A DNA stretch of 17,003 nt from Thermoleophilaceae bacterium (GTDB lineage Bacteria > Actinomycetota > Thermoleophilia > Solirubrobacterales > JACPNS01), in assembly GCA_016463365.1 (NCBI GenBank), contig JAEMRJ010000020.1:1-17003 (forward strand). Direction: 5' to 3'. Under the pieces are notes generated by a model. The model did no database searches. It was not told where the DNA came from and saw nothing but the letters and a program-made list of their open reading frames with translations. Numbering within the stretch: position 1 is the first letter of the stretch; each line of letters begins with the position of its first letter. The translations under genes and the position numbers were made by a program. Shown here piece after piece: positions 1 to 8,000 of the stretch.

Positions 1-1284
1 CGGAGGCGCCGCCAACCATTGCACCCATCGCGAATGAGGCGCTGAGCATCGCGGCCGTCTTGCCGAGCAGGATGAATTCAATCCGGTCCGAGTCATTCTC
101 TTGCCCGTCCATGTCGTCGGTTTGTCCGCCGACGAGCAACCTGGAGCCTGCGGCCCGGAGTCGGAATCAATCGTCACGCGCATCGTCGAGACGCCTGAGT
201 TCAGCCCGGCCTGGACCTGCGACGGGCCGACGTCCGAGAATGAGAATCCGTAGGAGTCCGAGTACTGGTTGATGATCTGCGCGTACTGGTGGAAGTAGGG
301 GGTGAACGCCGGCGGCGTGTTCCATGCGGCGGCGAACGGCGGCTGGCGGTTCCAGTCGGCGCTGGCGTTGCCGTATTTCCCGCCCCAGTAGCCGAGCGCG
401 AAGCCGGCGGCGATGTCGCGGTAGATCACGGAGTAGACGTTGTTGTCGCCGACCGCGGCGGGCGCGCCGCCAACGGTGTAGCTGCCGTTGCCGCTGTAGA
501 CGCCGCCGAGCAGCGATGCGCCGGTGATCGCCAGCGGGGCGCCGGCAACGGTCGGGTTGGCCTTGTTCGACGGAGTTGTCAGCGTGCCGTTGAGGGTGAT
601 CGATCCGTCAGACCCGAAGGTGCCGGTGTAGTTGGTCGTCTGCAACGGGCTGCCGAAGAAGGTGCTGTTGACGGTGATTGTCTTGCCGGCCATCGACGCG
701 AGGTATCCGGTCATCTGCGGATAGGTCGCCGGCGGGCTGATCTGCGGCGAGAGAAAGCGGGAAAATCCGCCCTGCGCGGTGTTGATCTGAGCGCCGGTCA
801 CGCCAGAGATCGCCTGGAGCTTGGGCAGGATTGTGTCGGTGTGGCAGCGGAAGGTGAGCGACTCGAGCACGTTGGAGTTTGAGTCGAGCGTCTGCACGTC
901 GATCGGTATGCCGTAGAAGTCGACGGACGTCAGGTTGACGACGCCGGGGTTGGTGAACTCAATCTTGTCGTTGCGCACCGGCTGGCCCATCGGCTCGGCC
1001 GGGCCGACGCCCTGGCCGTAGGAGACAAACAGTCGGCCGGCGGTTATGTCGCCGAGCGTGAAGCTGTTGTTGGTCAGTGAGCTCAGCTTGACCGGCGTGT
1101 CCGCGACCAGCTGACCGTCTGCGCTCGAGCCGTTGTGCAGGGTGAGCCAGACGTTGTCATCAGTCTGGGCGGAGTTGTTGACGACCTGTACGTTGATCGG
1201 CGGGTTGGCGGCGTTGGCGGCGGCGGGCGCGAGCAGCGCGGCGCAGAGCAGAATCAGGCCGGATATGCGGATGCGAAGAATCAT
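1..1284 (-). CDS. Secreted GH64/thaumatin-like beta-1,3-glucanase family protein, 3'-partial, with apparent frameshift
   Basis: Predicted exported beta-rich protein related to GH64 beta-1,3-glucanases, which cleave fungal or plant beta-1,3-glucan outside the cell. The ATG at 1284-1282 opens a classic signal peptide of about 25 residues (basic start, Leu/Ala core, APAAANA end). A beta-rich region follows, with the pattern I associate with GH64-like proteins: DW at residues 310-311, a Pro/Tyr-rich stretch, then YGFSFSD at 345-351. Reading is open from 1284 to about 162. The same frame stays free of stops to the left edge, but its translation there becomes implausible (Arg/Ser/Cys-rich). The -1 frame opens at a stop at 167-169 and gives sensible sequence (SRLLVGGQTDDMDG, then RIEFILLGKTAAML). 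One missing G in the GGG at 154-156 would join the two frames. The gene lies 32 bp after the membrane-protein stop, probably on the same transcript. No clear Shine-Dalgarno. The family call is from motifs only, and the catalytic acids were not assigned. Confidence 0.65.
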   Translation of the reverse strand, partial: MILRIRISGLILLCAALLAPAAANAANPPINVQVVNNSAQTDDNVWLTLHNGSSADGQLVADTPVKLSSLTNNSFTLGDITAGRLFVSYGQGVGPAEPMGQPVRNDKIEFTNPGVVNLTSVDFYGIPIDVQTLDSNSNVLESLTFRCHTDTILPKLQAISGVTGAQINTAQGGFSRFLSPQISPPATYPQMTGYLASMAGKTITVNSTFFGSPLQTTNYTGTFGSDGSITLNGTLTTPSNKANPTVAGAPLAITGASLLGGVYSGNGSYTVGGAPAAVGDNNVYSVIYRDIAAGFALGYWGGKYGNASADWNRQPPFAAAWNTPPAFTPYFHQYAQIINQYSDSYGFSFSDVGPSQVQAGLNSGVSTMRVTIDSDSGPQAPGCSSADKPTTWTGKRMTRTGLNSSCSARRPRCSAPHSRWVQWLAAPP

Positions 1285-1316
1285 TGCTCGGGCATCGGCG
1301 TGGCCCCCGGGGCGCT

Positions 1317-2132
1317 TTAGCGTTGCGGTTCAGGAATGGACGAACCTTCCGAGCGCTCACGCCCCGCGATCGCAAGCGCGGGAAAGATCGAAATCATCAC
1401 CTGACCACTGAAGTAGACGAACCAGTTGTAGGCGTAGAGCTGGTAGCTGGGTACGTCGGGATCGCCGTTCTCAAGCCACGACGCGAAGAGGATCAGGTCC
1501 GAGAACGGGATGAAGAGCGTGCCCATCAGAACGACGAGGCCGCCGGCGCTCCAACCGGAGTTGCGGAAGAACCAGATGCCGAGCATCGGCATCGCCACGT
1601 AGATCGTCGCGTTGAATATGAATGAGCCGTACCGCAGCAGCTCGAAATCCTCGACGAGCGGGCCGACATGCATGAACCAGCCGGCGACGTTGGCGGCCAG
1701 GATCGGAAGGGCGATTGCGTAGCGGTACTTCGCGAAGTTGGACGTGGAGGTGCTCTGCTTGAGGATCGGCTCGTTGTAGAGCCACATCGCGACGACATAG
1801 AGCAGGTAGCCGGTGCCGAACCAGAGCAGCGCCCAGGTGAGCTTGGTCGAGACGGGCTCGATACCGCTGGAGGCGCCGTTGATGAAGTCGCCTGTGGCGG
1901 TGAAGGTCGCGCCGATCGCAAATAGAAGCGCCAGGCGCGCTTCGGGGTGGCTGGCTCTGGCGCTGAAGTAGAGCGCGAACTGGCCGATCACCAGCGCCGC
2001 CATGAACGCAATGTGGGTCGAGTGGTAGGCGTCGGTGCTGGGCTTGAAGACGTCTGCGAGGGCGGTGGCCTCGAAGGCGATGCTGGTCGTGCCAAGCAGG
2101 ATGGCGAGCAGGATGAAGCGCTTGGGGGTCAT
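1317..2132 (-). CDS. Eight-helix integral membrane protein, possibly YhhN/lysoplasmalogenase-like
   Basis: A 271-residue membrane protein with about eight hydrophobic helices and short polar loops. Two acidic residues lie inside helices: TGDFING (Asp82) and IPFSDLILF (Asp212). The helix count and the paired GD/SD motifs resemble the YhhN/TMEM86 family, whose studied members hydrolyse lysoplasmalogen, but the resemblance is weak and I would not name the function. An in-frame ATG at 2165 would add 11 residues (MAPTAVATFSA). I prefer the ATG at 2132 because a hydrophobic helix follows MTPKRF directly and a TACGTT -10-like box (2145-2140) sits seven bases upstream, as in a leaderless transcript. 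Neither start has a Shine-Dalgarno sequence. The GH64-like gene follows 32 bp downstream on the same strand. Confidence 0.7.
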   Translation of the reverse strand: MTPKRFILLAILLGTTSIAFEATALADVFKPSTDAYHSTHIAFMAALVIGQFALYFSARASHPEARLALLFAIGATFTATGDFINGASSGIEPVSTKLTWALLWFGTGYLLYVVAMWLYNEPILKQSTSTSNFAKYRYAIALPILAANVAGWFMHVGPLVEDFELLRYGSFIFNATIYVAMPMLGIWFFRNSGWSAGGLVVLMGTLFIPFSDLILFASWLENGDPDVPSYQLYAYNWFVYFSGQVMISIFPALAIAGRERSEGSSIPEPQR

Positions 2133-2139
2133 GGCTGAA

Positions 2140-2145
2140 AACGTA
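2140..2145 (-). promoter_or_regulatory. Candidate -10 box for a leaderless membrane-protein transcript
   Basis: TACGTT on the minus strand fits the actinobacterial TAnnnT pattern and ends seven bases before the ATG at 2132, so transcription would start at or very near that codon. No good -35 element is visible. The box falls inside the longer alternative reading frame from 2165, which is one reason to prefer the shorter protein. Confidence 0.3.
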
Positions 2146-2309
2146 GCTACCGCCGTGGGCGCCATGAGGGATCTTCGGGTTGGGTGGGCTCGACAGACCG
2201 AGTGTTTGAGCGCAATGCTGAACTACCCGGAGCCTTGTCGGCGGCGGCGCCCGGCTTGCCAATTCTGTATGTTTAGCGGGCTAAGCAACTGAATTCTTTG
2301 GGGGATGGA

Positions 2310-4034
2310 ATGGTCGAGCGCAGCATCGGTCAGCGGCTTACGCTGGCCTCACTCTTGGTGGTACTTGTTTGCTGTCTGGTGCCCGGCTCGGCGATGGCGA
2401 CGTGGCTGCCCGCGGGCTTCAGCGAGTCGACCACCGGGGTGACGCAGAATCCGGTGTTTCCCGACACTGTTGCCAGCGTCGTCACGGTCGACGCGCCGCT
2501 TCCGGCGTCCTTCGCGGCTCATCCCGCCCAATGCGACAAGCTTCAGTTCCTGCGGATCCGGCACGAGGACGGGCCAGCCGATCCAAGCGACGCCGACCGC
2601 GTACTGACGGCGCAACCGGGGATCTTCGGTGGAGCGGCGACATTCCTCAACGTCGGTGGCAACGTCGTAACCCGCGCTCGAACCGACAACTCCAAGTACG
2701 TCGAGTTCTGGGCGATCGACCGTCGGCCGAACTGCCTCGAGGACCTCAATGGCTTCAGGCTCGCCAAGGCGACAGGCAATCCCGTGGATTTCGCCAACTA
2801 CTACTACCGCGCAAAGCCCTTCAACGGCGCTCGCTTTGGCGGCTTCCTGAACCCTCTGCGTGACGCCGCCTGGCTGGTCGACATGGGCATCGGGCAGACG
2901 GTGCGCGACTGGAACACGATCATCACGCGCGGCATTCCCTCGCAGCTGACTCGCCAGCAGATCCTCTACTGCGGCGGCCATTCGCTCGGCGGCTCGATCA
3001 CCGGCGCCTACGCCGAGTGGGACTTCGACGGAAACCCCGGCACGCTCGGCGACGCGGGATACAACCAGTGCGCCGGCTTCTTCGCGCTCGACAGCCAGGT
3101 CGCCTTCAGCGGCGCGGACACGGATTCGATGGACGACCAGCTCTCCGCGTTGACCGGCGCGATCCCAACAGGCGTCACTGCGCTGATGCGCGCTGGCCTG
3201 TTCGAACGCTTCATCTCGCTTCCGACCGTGATCGACCCCGAGATCATCAACCTGCTCGGCGGCCTCGGAGTCGCTGCCGAGCTCAAGCCGACCAGCGAAT
3301 CAAACCTGCTGATCAATCTGCCGCCGAGCGCAAACATCGACCCGGCCCTGAAGCTGTTCTTCTCGCGCAATCTGCTCGACTACCTGGCTCAGGGAGTTCC
3401 CTCGATCAAGACGTTCCGACTGACCAACGAGGCGATGCTGGGCACGTTCACCGACGACAACGCGGTGCCGCTCTCGCTGATCCAGACAAGCTCGGGCTTC
3501 TACAAGGGCGGCTCGGTAGCCGACAAGGACTTCCCGATTCCCGGCGATCTGCCGGGCGAGCTGCAGCAGATCACCGCGATGCTGGGCGGACCGCAGCTTG
3601 CGATTCCGACCAACAACGGGATCTTCGGACTCTTCCGGCCGCTCTACGGCTGGAACAACTTCAACCAGGTCACGTCGTCAAACGTGCCGCGCAACTCAAA
3701 GGGCGCGCCGTACACATCGCCCGCGAAGGAGGTCTCGGCGATCGCCGACGTCGCGCGCACCTTCGCCGCCGTGCCGATGGACTTCTCCGAGAAGTACTTC
3801 CCGCTGCAGCTGACGCTCGACTCCGGCTCGGCGCAGCCCGACCGTGTTCACACCAACGTGTCGCAGCTGCGACCAGTGCTCAACGTGATCGCGGGTGAAG
3901 GACTCAACCCGGGTTCGACGGCAGGCCCGGTGGTCGCCGGGTACAACCACATTGATGTGCTCACGGCGTCGCCGACTCAGAACGATGGGCAGCCGGAGCC
4001 GGTTACTACGAATTTGCTTGATTTGCTTTTTTAG
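2310..4034 (+). CDS. Secreted alpha/beta-hydrolase, lipase-like (GHSLGG nucleophile)
   Basis: A 574-residue exported serine hydrolase. Residues 1-30 are a signal peptide (basic start, Leu/Val core, likely cleavage after GSAMA). The nucleophile elbow GHSLGG places the serine at residue 225, in the lipase GxSxG form. Near the C-terminus GYNHIDVL offers His547 as the catalytic histidine. I could not assign the acid with confidence. The long stretch between Ser and His (over 300 residues) implies a large lid or cap insertion. The substrate is unknown; a lipid or ester is likely from the family. The ATG at 2310 is chosen over the in-frame TTG at 2298: the TTG protein would merely add MGDG, and the GGGGGA run at 2300-2305 works as a ribosome site for 2310, though with a short four-base spacer. 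The gene is divergent from the membrane-protein gene and stands alone. Confidence 0.8.
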   Translation: MVERSIGQRLTLASLLVVLVCCLVPGSAMATWLPAGFSESTTGVTQNPVFPDTVASVVTVDAPLPASFAAHPAQCDKLQFLRIRHEDGPADPSDADRVLTAQPGIFGGAATFLNVGGNVVTRARTDNSKYVEFWAIDRRPNCLEDLNGFRLAKATGNPVDFANYYYRAKPFNGARFGGFLNPLRDAAWLVDMGIGQTVRDWNTIITRGIPSQLTRQQILYCGGHSLGGSITGAYAEWDFDGNPGTLGDAGYNQCAGFFALDSQVAFSGADTDSMDDQLSALTGAIPTGVTALMRAGLFERFISLPTVIDPEIINLLGGLGVAAELKPTSESNLLINLPPSANIDPALKLFFSRNLLDYLAQGVPSIKTFRLTNEAMLGTFTDDNAVPLSLIQTSSGFYKGGSVADKDFPIPGDLPGELQQITAMLGGPQLAIPTNNGIFGLFRPLYGWNNFNQVTSSNVPRNSKGAPYTSPAKEVSAIADVARTFAAVPMDFSEKYFPLQLTLDSGSAQPDRVHTNVSQLRPVLNVIAGEGLNPGSTAGPVVAGYNHIDVLTASPTQNDGQPEPVTTNLLDLLF

Positions 4035-4086
4035 GTGGGTTGGGGGTGATTGGCCCGAAACCCTCATGGACAGTGGCTTGATTTAT

Positions 4087-4127
4087 GGCCGACGCCCAGA
4101 TTCGAACCGGGGGCACCTTCATTGCGA
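4087..4127 (-). other. tRNA 3'-half-like fragment (T-arm plus acceptor strand), possible attachment-site scar
   Basis: On the minus strand, 4111-4095 form a proper T-arm: a CCCGG stem, a TTCGAAT loop and a CTGGG stem (five pairs, one G-U, with the conserved G53-C61 pair). They are followed by CGTCGGC, which can serve as the 3' acceptor strand. Upstream, CTCGCAA then TGAAG looks like an anticodon loop and its 3' stem. The matching 5' anticodon strand (CTTCA) and acceptor strand (GCCGACG) are missing upstream. The sequence changes abruptly into a 10-bp inverted repeat, so this is not a complete tRNA. Such 3'-half remnants are typical of sites used by tRNA-targeting integrases. The identity cannot be assigned, and chance resemblance is possible. 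Confidence 0.45.
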
Positions 4128-4130
4128 GTC

Positions 4131-4155
4131 CTCCCGAATCGACTGGATTCGGGAG
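4131..4155. repeat. Perfect 10-bp inverted repeat with 5-base loop
   Basis: CTCCCGAATC at 4131-4140 and GATTCGGGAG at 4146-4155 are exact reverse complements around GACTG. The hairpin would be strong. No T-run follows it on either strand, so it is not a standard intrinsic terminator. It lies downstream of the HEPN-like gene and touches the tRNA-like fragment, so it may mark a recombination junction or act as an RNA-stabilising or U-less terminating hairpin for the minus-strand genes. Confidence 0.7.
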
Positions 4156-4228
4156 CTGTGGAGGCGATCAACAGGCGTAAGGCTGCCGGCAGGCGGAGTT
4201 CAGCGTTCGGGATCATCGCGCGGATGGC

Positions 4229-4651
4229 CTACCCCCGAGAATTTCGGGCAATGAACTCGGCACGGGACAGCGGCTCATTGGGCTCCATGTCCATCTCAAT
4301 TTCCTGAACACGCAAGTTCGCGGCATCGAGCGCTTCGAAGACCGAGGGGATATCGATGAACTTTCCAAGGCATTTCTTCCCGTCGAGTTTCGGCTTGATC
4401 CTGTGACTCAGACTGCCATTGGCGCGGAAGAGAAAGGCTGGATGCTCTTCGAGCCGTTTGCATGCCTTCTTCGGGAGGTTGAAGCGGTTCCCATGGCTGA
4501 TCGCATTTCTCAAGTGGCGCACGAATTCAAACTGGGGAGACTTGTCGTTCTCTTCGTAATTCGCAAGTTCGTCGGCGAACGCCAGGACCGCGCCGGAGAC
4601 ATACGCCTCTCGGATCGCTCGCGCCCGCGTGGGATCCGCCAATTCGCTCAT
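4229..4651 (-). CDS. HEPN-like protein with R-N-A-I-S-H motif
   Basis: A small, mostly helical protein of 140 residues. The centre carries FVRHLRNAISHGNRF, with Arg48 and His53 forming the Rx4H pattern of HEPN-domain proteins. Active HEPN proteins cleave RNA and occur in toxin-antitoxin, abortive-infection and CRISPR systems, while others are non-catalytic. The rest of the protein (a basic middle with KPKLDGKK and an acidic end with EIEMDMEPNEP) matches nothing I recognise. The ATG start at 4651 has only a weak upstream AGAG. The gene lies 47 bp after the zinc-ribbon gene on the same strand. Three sample lines I counted are 47-57% G+C, against about 70% in addB, so recent acquisition is plausible. 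No obvious nucleotidyltransferase antitoxin partner is adjacent. Confidence 0.6.
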   Translation of the reverse strand: MSELADPTRARAIREAYVSGAVLAFADELANYEENDKSPQFEFVRHLRNAISHGNRFNLPKKACKRLEEHPAFLFRANGSLSHRIKPKLDGKKCLGKFIDIPSVFEALDAANLRVQEIEMDMEPNEPLSRAEFIARNSRG

Positions 4652-4698
4652 AGCGCCACTCTAAGGCCTCGCTTGCCGTGCAGCAGGTCCGGCTTCCG

Positions 4699-4974
4699 CT
4701 AACTCGGCTTGTCTCCGTAACCAACCACCAAAAGCATCTCGCCGCACTCCGGACAACTCACGTCGAACACCTCGGCAAACGTGTCGACTTCCCCGTCTTT
4801 GACGCGACCACTCCAGCCGCAAAACGGACACTCGAGTTTCTCCTCGCGCTCGTACTCGTCGGCTTCCAGCAATTTCGCCGCCGGAAGGTTTGAGTACATC
4901 GCGGTGGTTGACAGTTTCGTGCGCTCTTCGATTCGCTTCTTCGACTCGGGATCGCGGATGTATTCATCGGTCAA
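4699..4974 (-). CDS. Small zinc-ribbon protein
   Basis: A 91-residue hydrophilic protein whose C-terminal half holds two CxxC knuckles: CPFCGW (Cys49, Cys52) and CPECG (Cys74, Cys77), spaced as in a zinc ribbon. The N-terminal half is charged and helical. The function is unknown: nucleic-acid or protein binding is possible, and nothing points to a reaction. The start is TTG at 4974-4972, chosen because GGGGGAG at 4987-4981 lies six bases upstream, an ideal Shine-Dalgarno placement. The ATG at 4967 is in another frame. About 90 bp separate it from the addA stop, and the HEPN-like gene follows 47 bp downstream. The two may form a small unit separate from addBA. Confidence 0.7.
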   Translation of the reverse strand: MTDEYIRDPESKKRIEERTKLSTTAMYSNLPAAKLLEADEYEREEKLECPFCGWSGRVKDGEVDTFAEVFDVSCPECGEMLLVVGYGDKPS

Positions 4975-4980
4975 GTGACT

Positions 4981-4987
4981 CTCCCCC
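4981..4987 (-). promoter_or_regulatory. Strong Shine-Dalgarno that decides the TTG start at 4974
   Basis: GGGGGAG on the minus strand, six bases before the TTG. It is one of the two best ribosome sites in the window (the other precedes addA) and the reason the zinc-ribbon frame is taken as real. A GCCGG/CCGGC hairpin lies immediately upstream. Confidence 0.7.
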
Positions 4988-4990
4988 TTT

Positions 4991-5004
4991 GCCGGCTCTC
5001 CGGC
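4991..5004. repeat. Short GC-rich inverted repeat upstream of the zinc-ribbon gene
   Basis: GCCGG and CCGGC flank a four-base loop in the addA/zinc-ribbon gap. No T-run follows on the minus strand (AAAGGGGG instead), so it is a poor terminator for addA. Lying three bases from the ribosome site, it could affect translation of the zinc-ribbon gene. Five-bp stems arise easily at this GC content. Confidence 0.35.
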
Positions 5005-5064
5005 ATCGTGTTCTTTTGTCCAAGTGAGAGGCCGCCCGGAAGGGGCCGAATCTGACCGAGCGGG

Positions 5065-8000
5065 CTAGTTCGCCAAGTCGACTTCAACCTCAGTAGCGCC
5101 CGCAGCCCCAAGGTGCAGCAGCACCCCACGCGTGACCGCACGTCCAGTGACCTGCTCGACAAGCCGCGCATATGCAGCAACCTGGCTCCGATAGGAATCG
5201 CTCGCGGCGGCAAAGTCCTCACCCGAAACCGCATCAGTCTTGTAGTCCACGATCACCAGTCCGTCATCCGCCTCAAACAGCAAGTCGACCACCCCCTCGC
5301 GCAGCTCACCATCGAGTTCACCGCAGACGTAGAGCTCGGGCCAATGACGGGACGCAGCGGCCTGCTTGATCACGTCAGTCGCGAGAGCGTGCGCAGCGAG
5401 CGCTGCGACCTCAGCCTCCGCGCCCTCGATCCCCTCGATTGAGCACTGCTCGCGGCTTAGACCATCGATCTGATCGGCGGCGTCCAGGTCGATCAGCTGG
5501 AGCACTCCGTGTACTGCGCTTCCGAGAGCCGTGCCGCCGAAAGCCCGCGCGACCCGCGCGACGGGTTGAGCAGCAACTTCAGGGTCCGGCGCTTCCAGAG
5601 AAGCATCGGCGCGAACTGTCTTCGTGACTGCCACTGCATCGGGCACCGTCGTGGACTGCAGAGCGTCTTCGAGCCGCGTCGACCACTCGTCGTACTCGGG
5701 CAACGAGACAACCGATGACTCTTCGCTTGAAGCCGAGAGTGTCGGCAGCTCGAAAGCCGAGACCTGATGCATCTCAGCCTCCGCACTCGCGACAGCAATC
5801 GTCGACGCCGCATCCTCCTCGGGCGCGCCGCCCTTCTTCAACTTGTGATGAGTCGAAACAACCAGGTGATCGCGCGCGCGGGTGCAGGCCACATAAAGCA
5901 GCCGCTTCTGCTCGTCCAGTTGCTGCTCGCTGTCGGTGGCTCCGTGGGCGTCCCAGCCGGCGCTCTCCACGTTCGACTTCACAGCGAAATCCCAGCGGTC
6001 ACCAGCGACCGCGATCTTCGCCGAGCGGCGGCCCATCGGCTTCACGCCGCTGAGTCCCGCGCACACGACCACCGGGAACTCCAGGCCCTTGGAGGCGTGG
6101 ATGGTCAGGATTCGCACCGCGTCGTCGTCGGTTTCGGGCAGGATCGCCTCGTTCACGAGCTTCGTGTCATCCATCTGGCTCTCGGCCCACTCGATGTACT
6201 CACGGAGCGCGCCGCCGCCGCTGGCTGACCACGAGCGCGCCTGGTCGATCACGAATCGGACCCGACGCCAGAGGTCACGTGGCCGGGAGTCGACTCGGCC
6301 GAGCTCAAGCAACCGGCGTTCACGCACCACGCGTTCGAGGATCGCCGCGGGCGAAGACCAGCGTCGATCTCGCGCCAGGGCCTTCAGGCAGTCGAGACCC
6401 TCGACGACGGGATCCGCTGCGTCAAGCGCGCTGCGGTCGGCGTTGATGTTCCAGCAGCGCTCACCCTGAGCGGTTCTGAATCGCAGCAGGTCATCGTCGC
6501 CGCATCCGAACAACACGCTGCGCAGCGCGGCGACAACTGACAACTCGTCGTCCGCGTCTTCGATCGCGCGCAAGGTCGCAATCAGCGCACGAACCTCGGT
6601 TGACGCGTAGACGAGCCCGGAAGACTCAGTGCGGTACGGGACGCCGGCCTCATCAAGCGCCTCCGTGATGATCGGCAGCGCGGTGCGACGCGGGAGCAGG
6701 ATCGCGATGTCTTCGAGGCGCACCAAACGCGGAGCCGCTTTCTCGGGCTCGACCTGCCACTGCGGGCCGTCTCGATCTCCCATGCACTCAGCGATCACCG
6801 CGACGAGATCGACCGCCTCGCTCCGCCGGACGTCGGCAATTGCAGTCCCGTACGGATGCGGCTCGCCGCCAAGTTGCGCAACCGCCGGTCCGGCGAGGCC
6901 GCGGTCTCCGCGATAGGCCTCGAGCGCTTCGTAAGTCGGCTGCGAACCCTCATGCTCGACGATCACGTTCGCGAAGGTTTCGTTCACCCAGTCGATGATC
7001 GGGCCGACTGACCGGAAGTTCGTGGTCAGCGACGCGGGTTCGCCGACGGCCGGCGTCCCTGTCGTGAGCCTGCGACCGGTCTTCAGGTACAGGGCCAGAT
7101 CGGCGCCGCGGAATCCATAGATCGACTGCTTCGGGTCGCCGACCATGAAGAGCCTGCCGGGCATCGGCGCAAGGTGATCCGGCGATGCATCGTCTGACGG
7201 GTCGGACGCAAGGCGGATCGCGAGGTCGACCTGCAGCGGATCAGTGTCCTGAAACTCATCGAGCAGGATGTGCGTGTATCGCTCATGCAATTCTCGGCGA
7301 ACGGCGCCTCCGGGGTTTTCGGTGACGAGGCGGCGCGCAAGCACGAGCAGGTCGTCGAACGACAGCACTCCGACTGCGCGTCGCTCGGCGGCGGCGGCGC
7401 TCACCTCGATGGCCAGCGTCGCGACGATGCGGCGCACGGCGTTTTCTACGAGTGCCTGGAGGGCCGCATCGCGCGCTTCCACGACCTCAAGTCCTGCATT
7501 GCGCACCGCCGTGATGTCTGGCCAGTTGTCCTTTCGGCCCGTGCCCCCCAGCTTGAAGGTCGGCTTGCCGGTACTCCACAGCGCGCACAATTCGGCAGCG
7601 TCGGCCGCGCGATGGATCTCGATCCCGTAGTCCTTCACCGACTGAATGGCGAGGTAGAGCTTGTCTTCTACGTCTTCGCAATCAGACTCATGCGAGCAGA
7701 GAGCCTCAAGCGCATCCTGCACTGCGTCGCGACACAACTCGAAGTCGATTCGCGCCGGCGCTCCGAACAACTCGCCGTCGATCCGATCCCAGAATCCGTC
7801 GAGCGACTCACCGAGCTCGCGAAGCTGCGTCAGGCCGACGCCCGCCGCCTGGGCGATCTCGAGATCCTCGGCGATGTCCTCGTTCGCAAACAGCGCATCC
7901 GCGCGCTTGCGCCAGAGCGCTTTCTCAGAAACACCCGTGGCGACCTCGTCGCGCACCGCGAAGGTGATCGGCAGTCCGGCCTCGATCGGATGCTCCGCCA

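Noticed and set aside
1471..2262. 263-codon Arg/His-rich frame on the minus strand
   Set aside because: A shifted frame of the membrane-protein gene; its composition is typical of a GC-rich shadow.
4131..4155. Inverted repeat as an intrinsic terminator
   Set aside because: The stem is strong, but no T-run follows on either strand.
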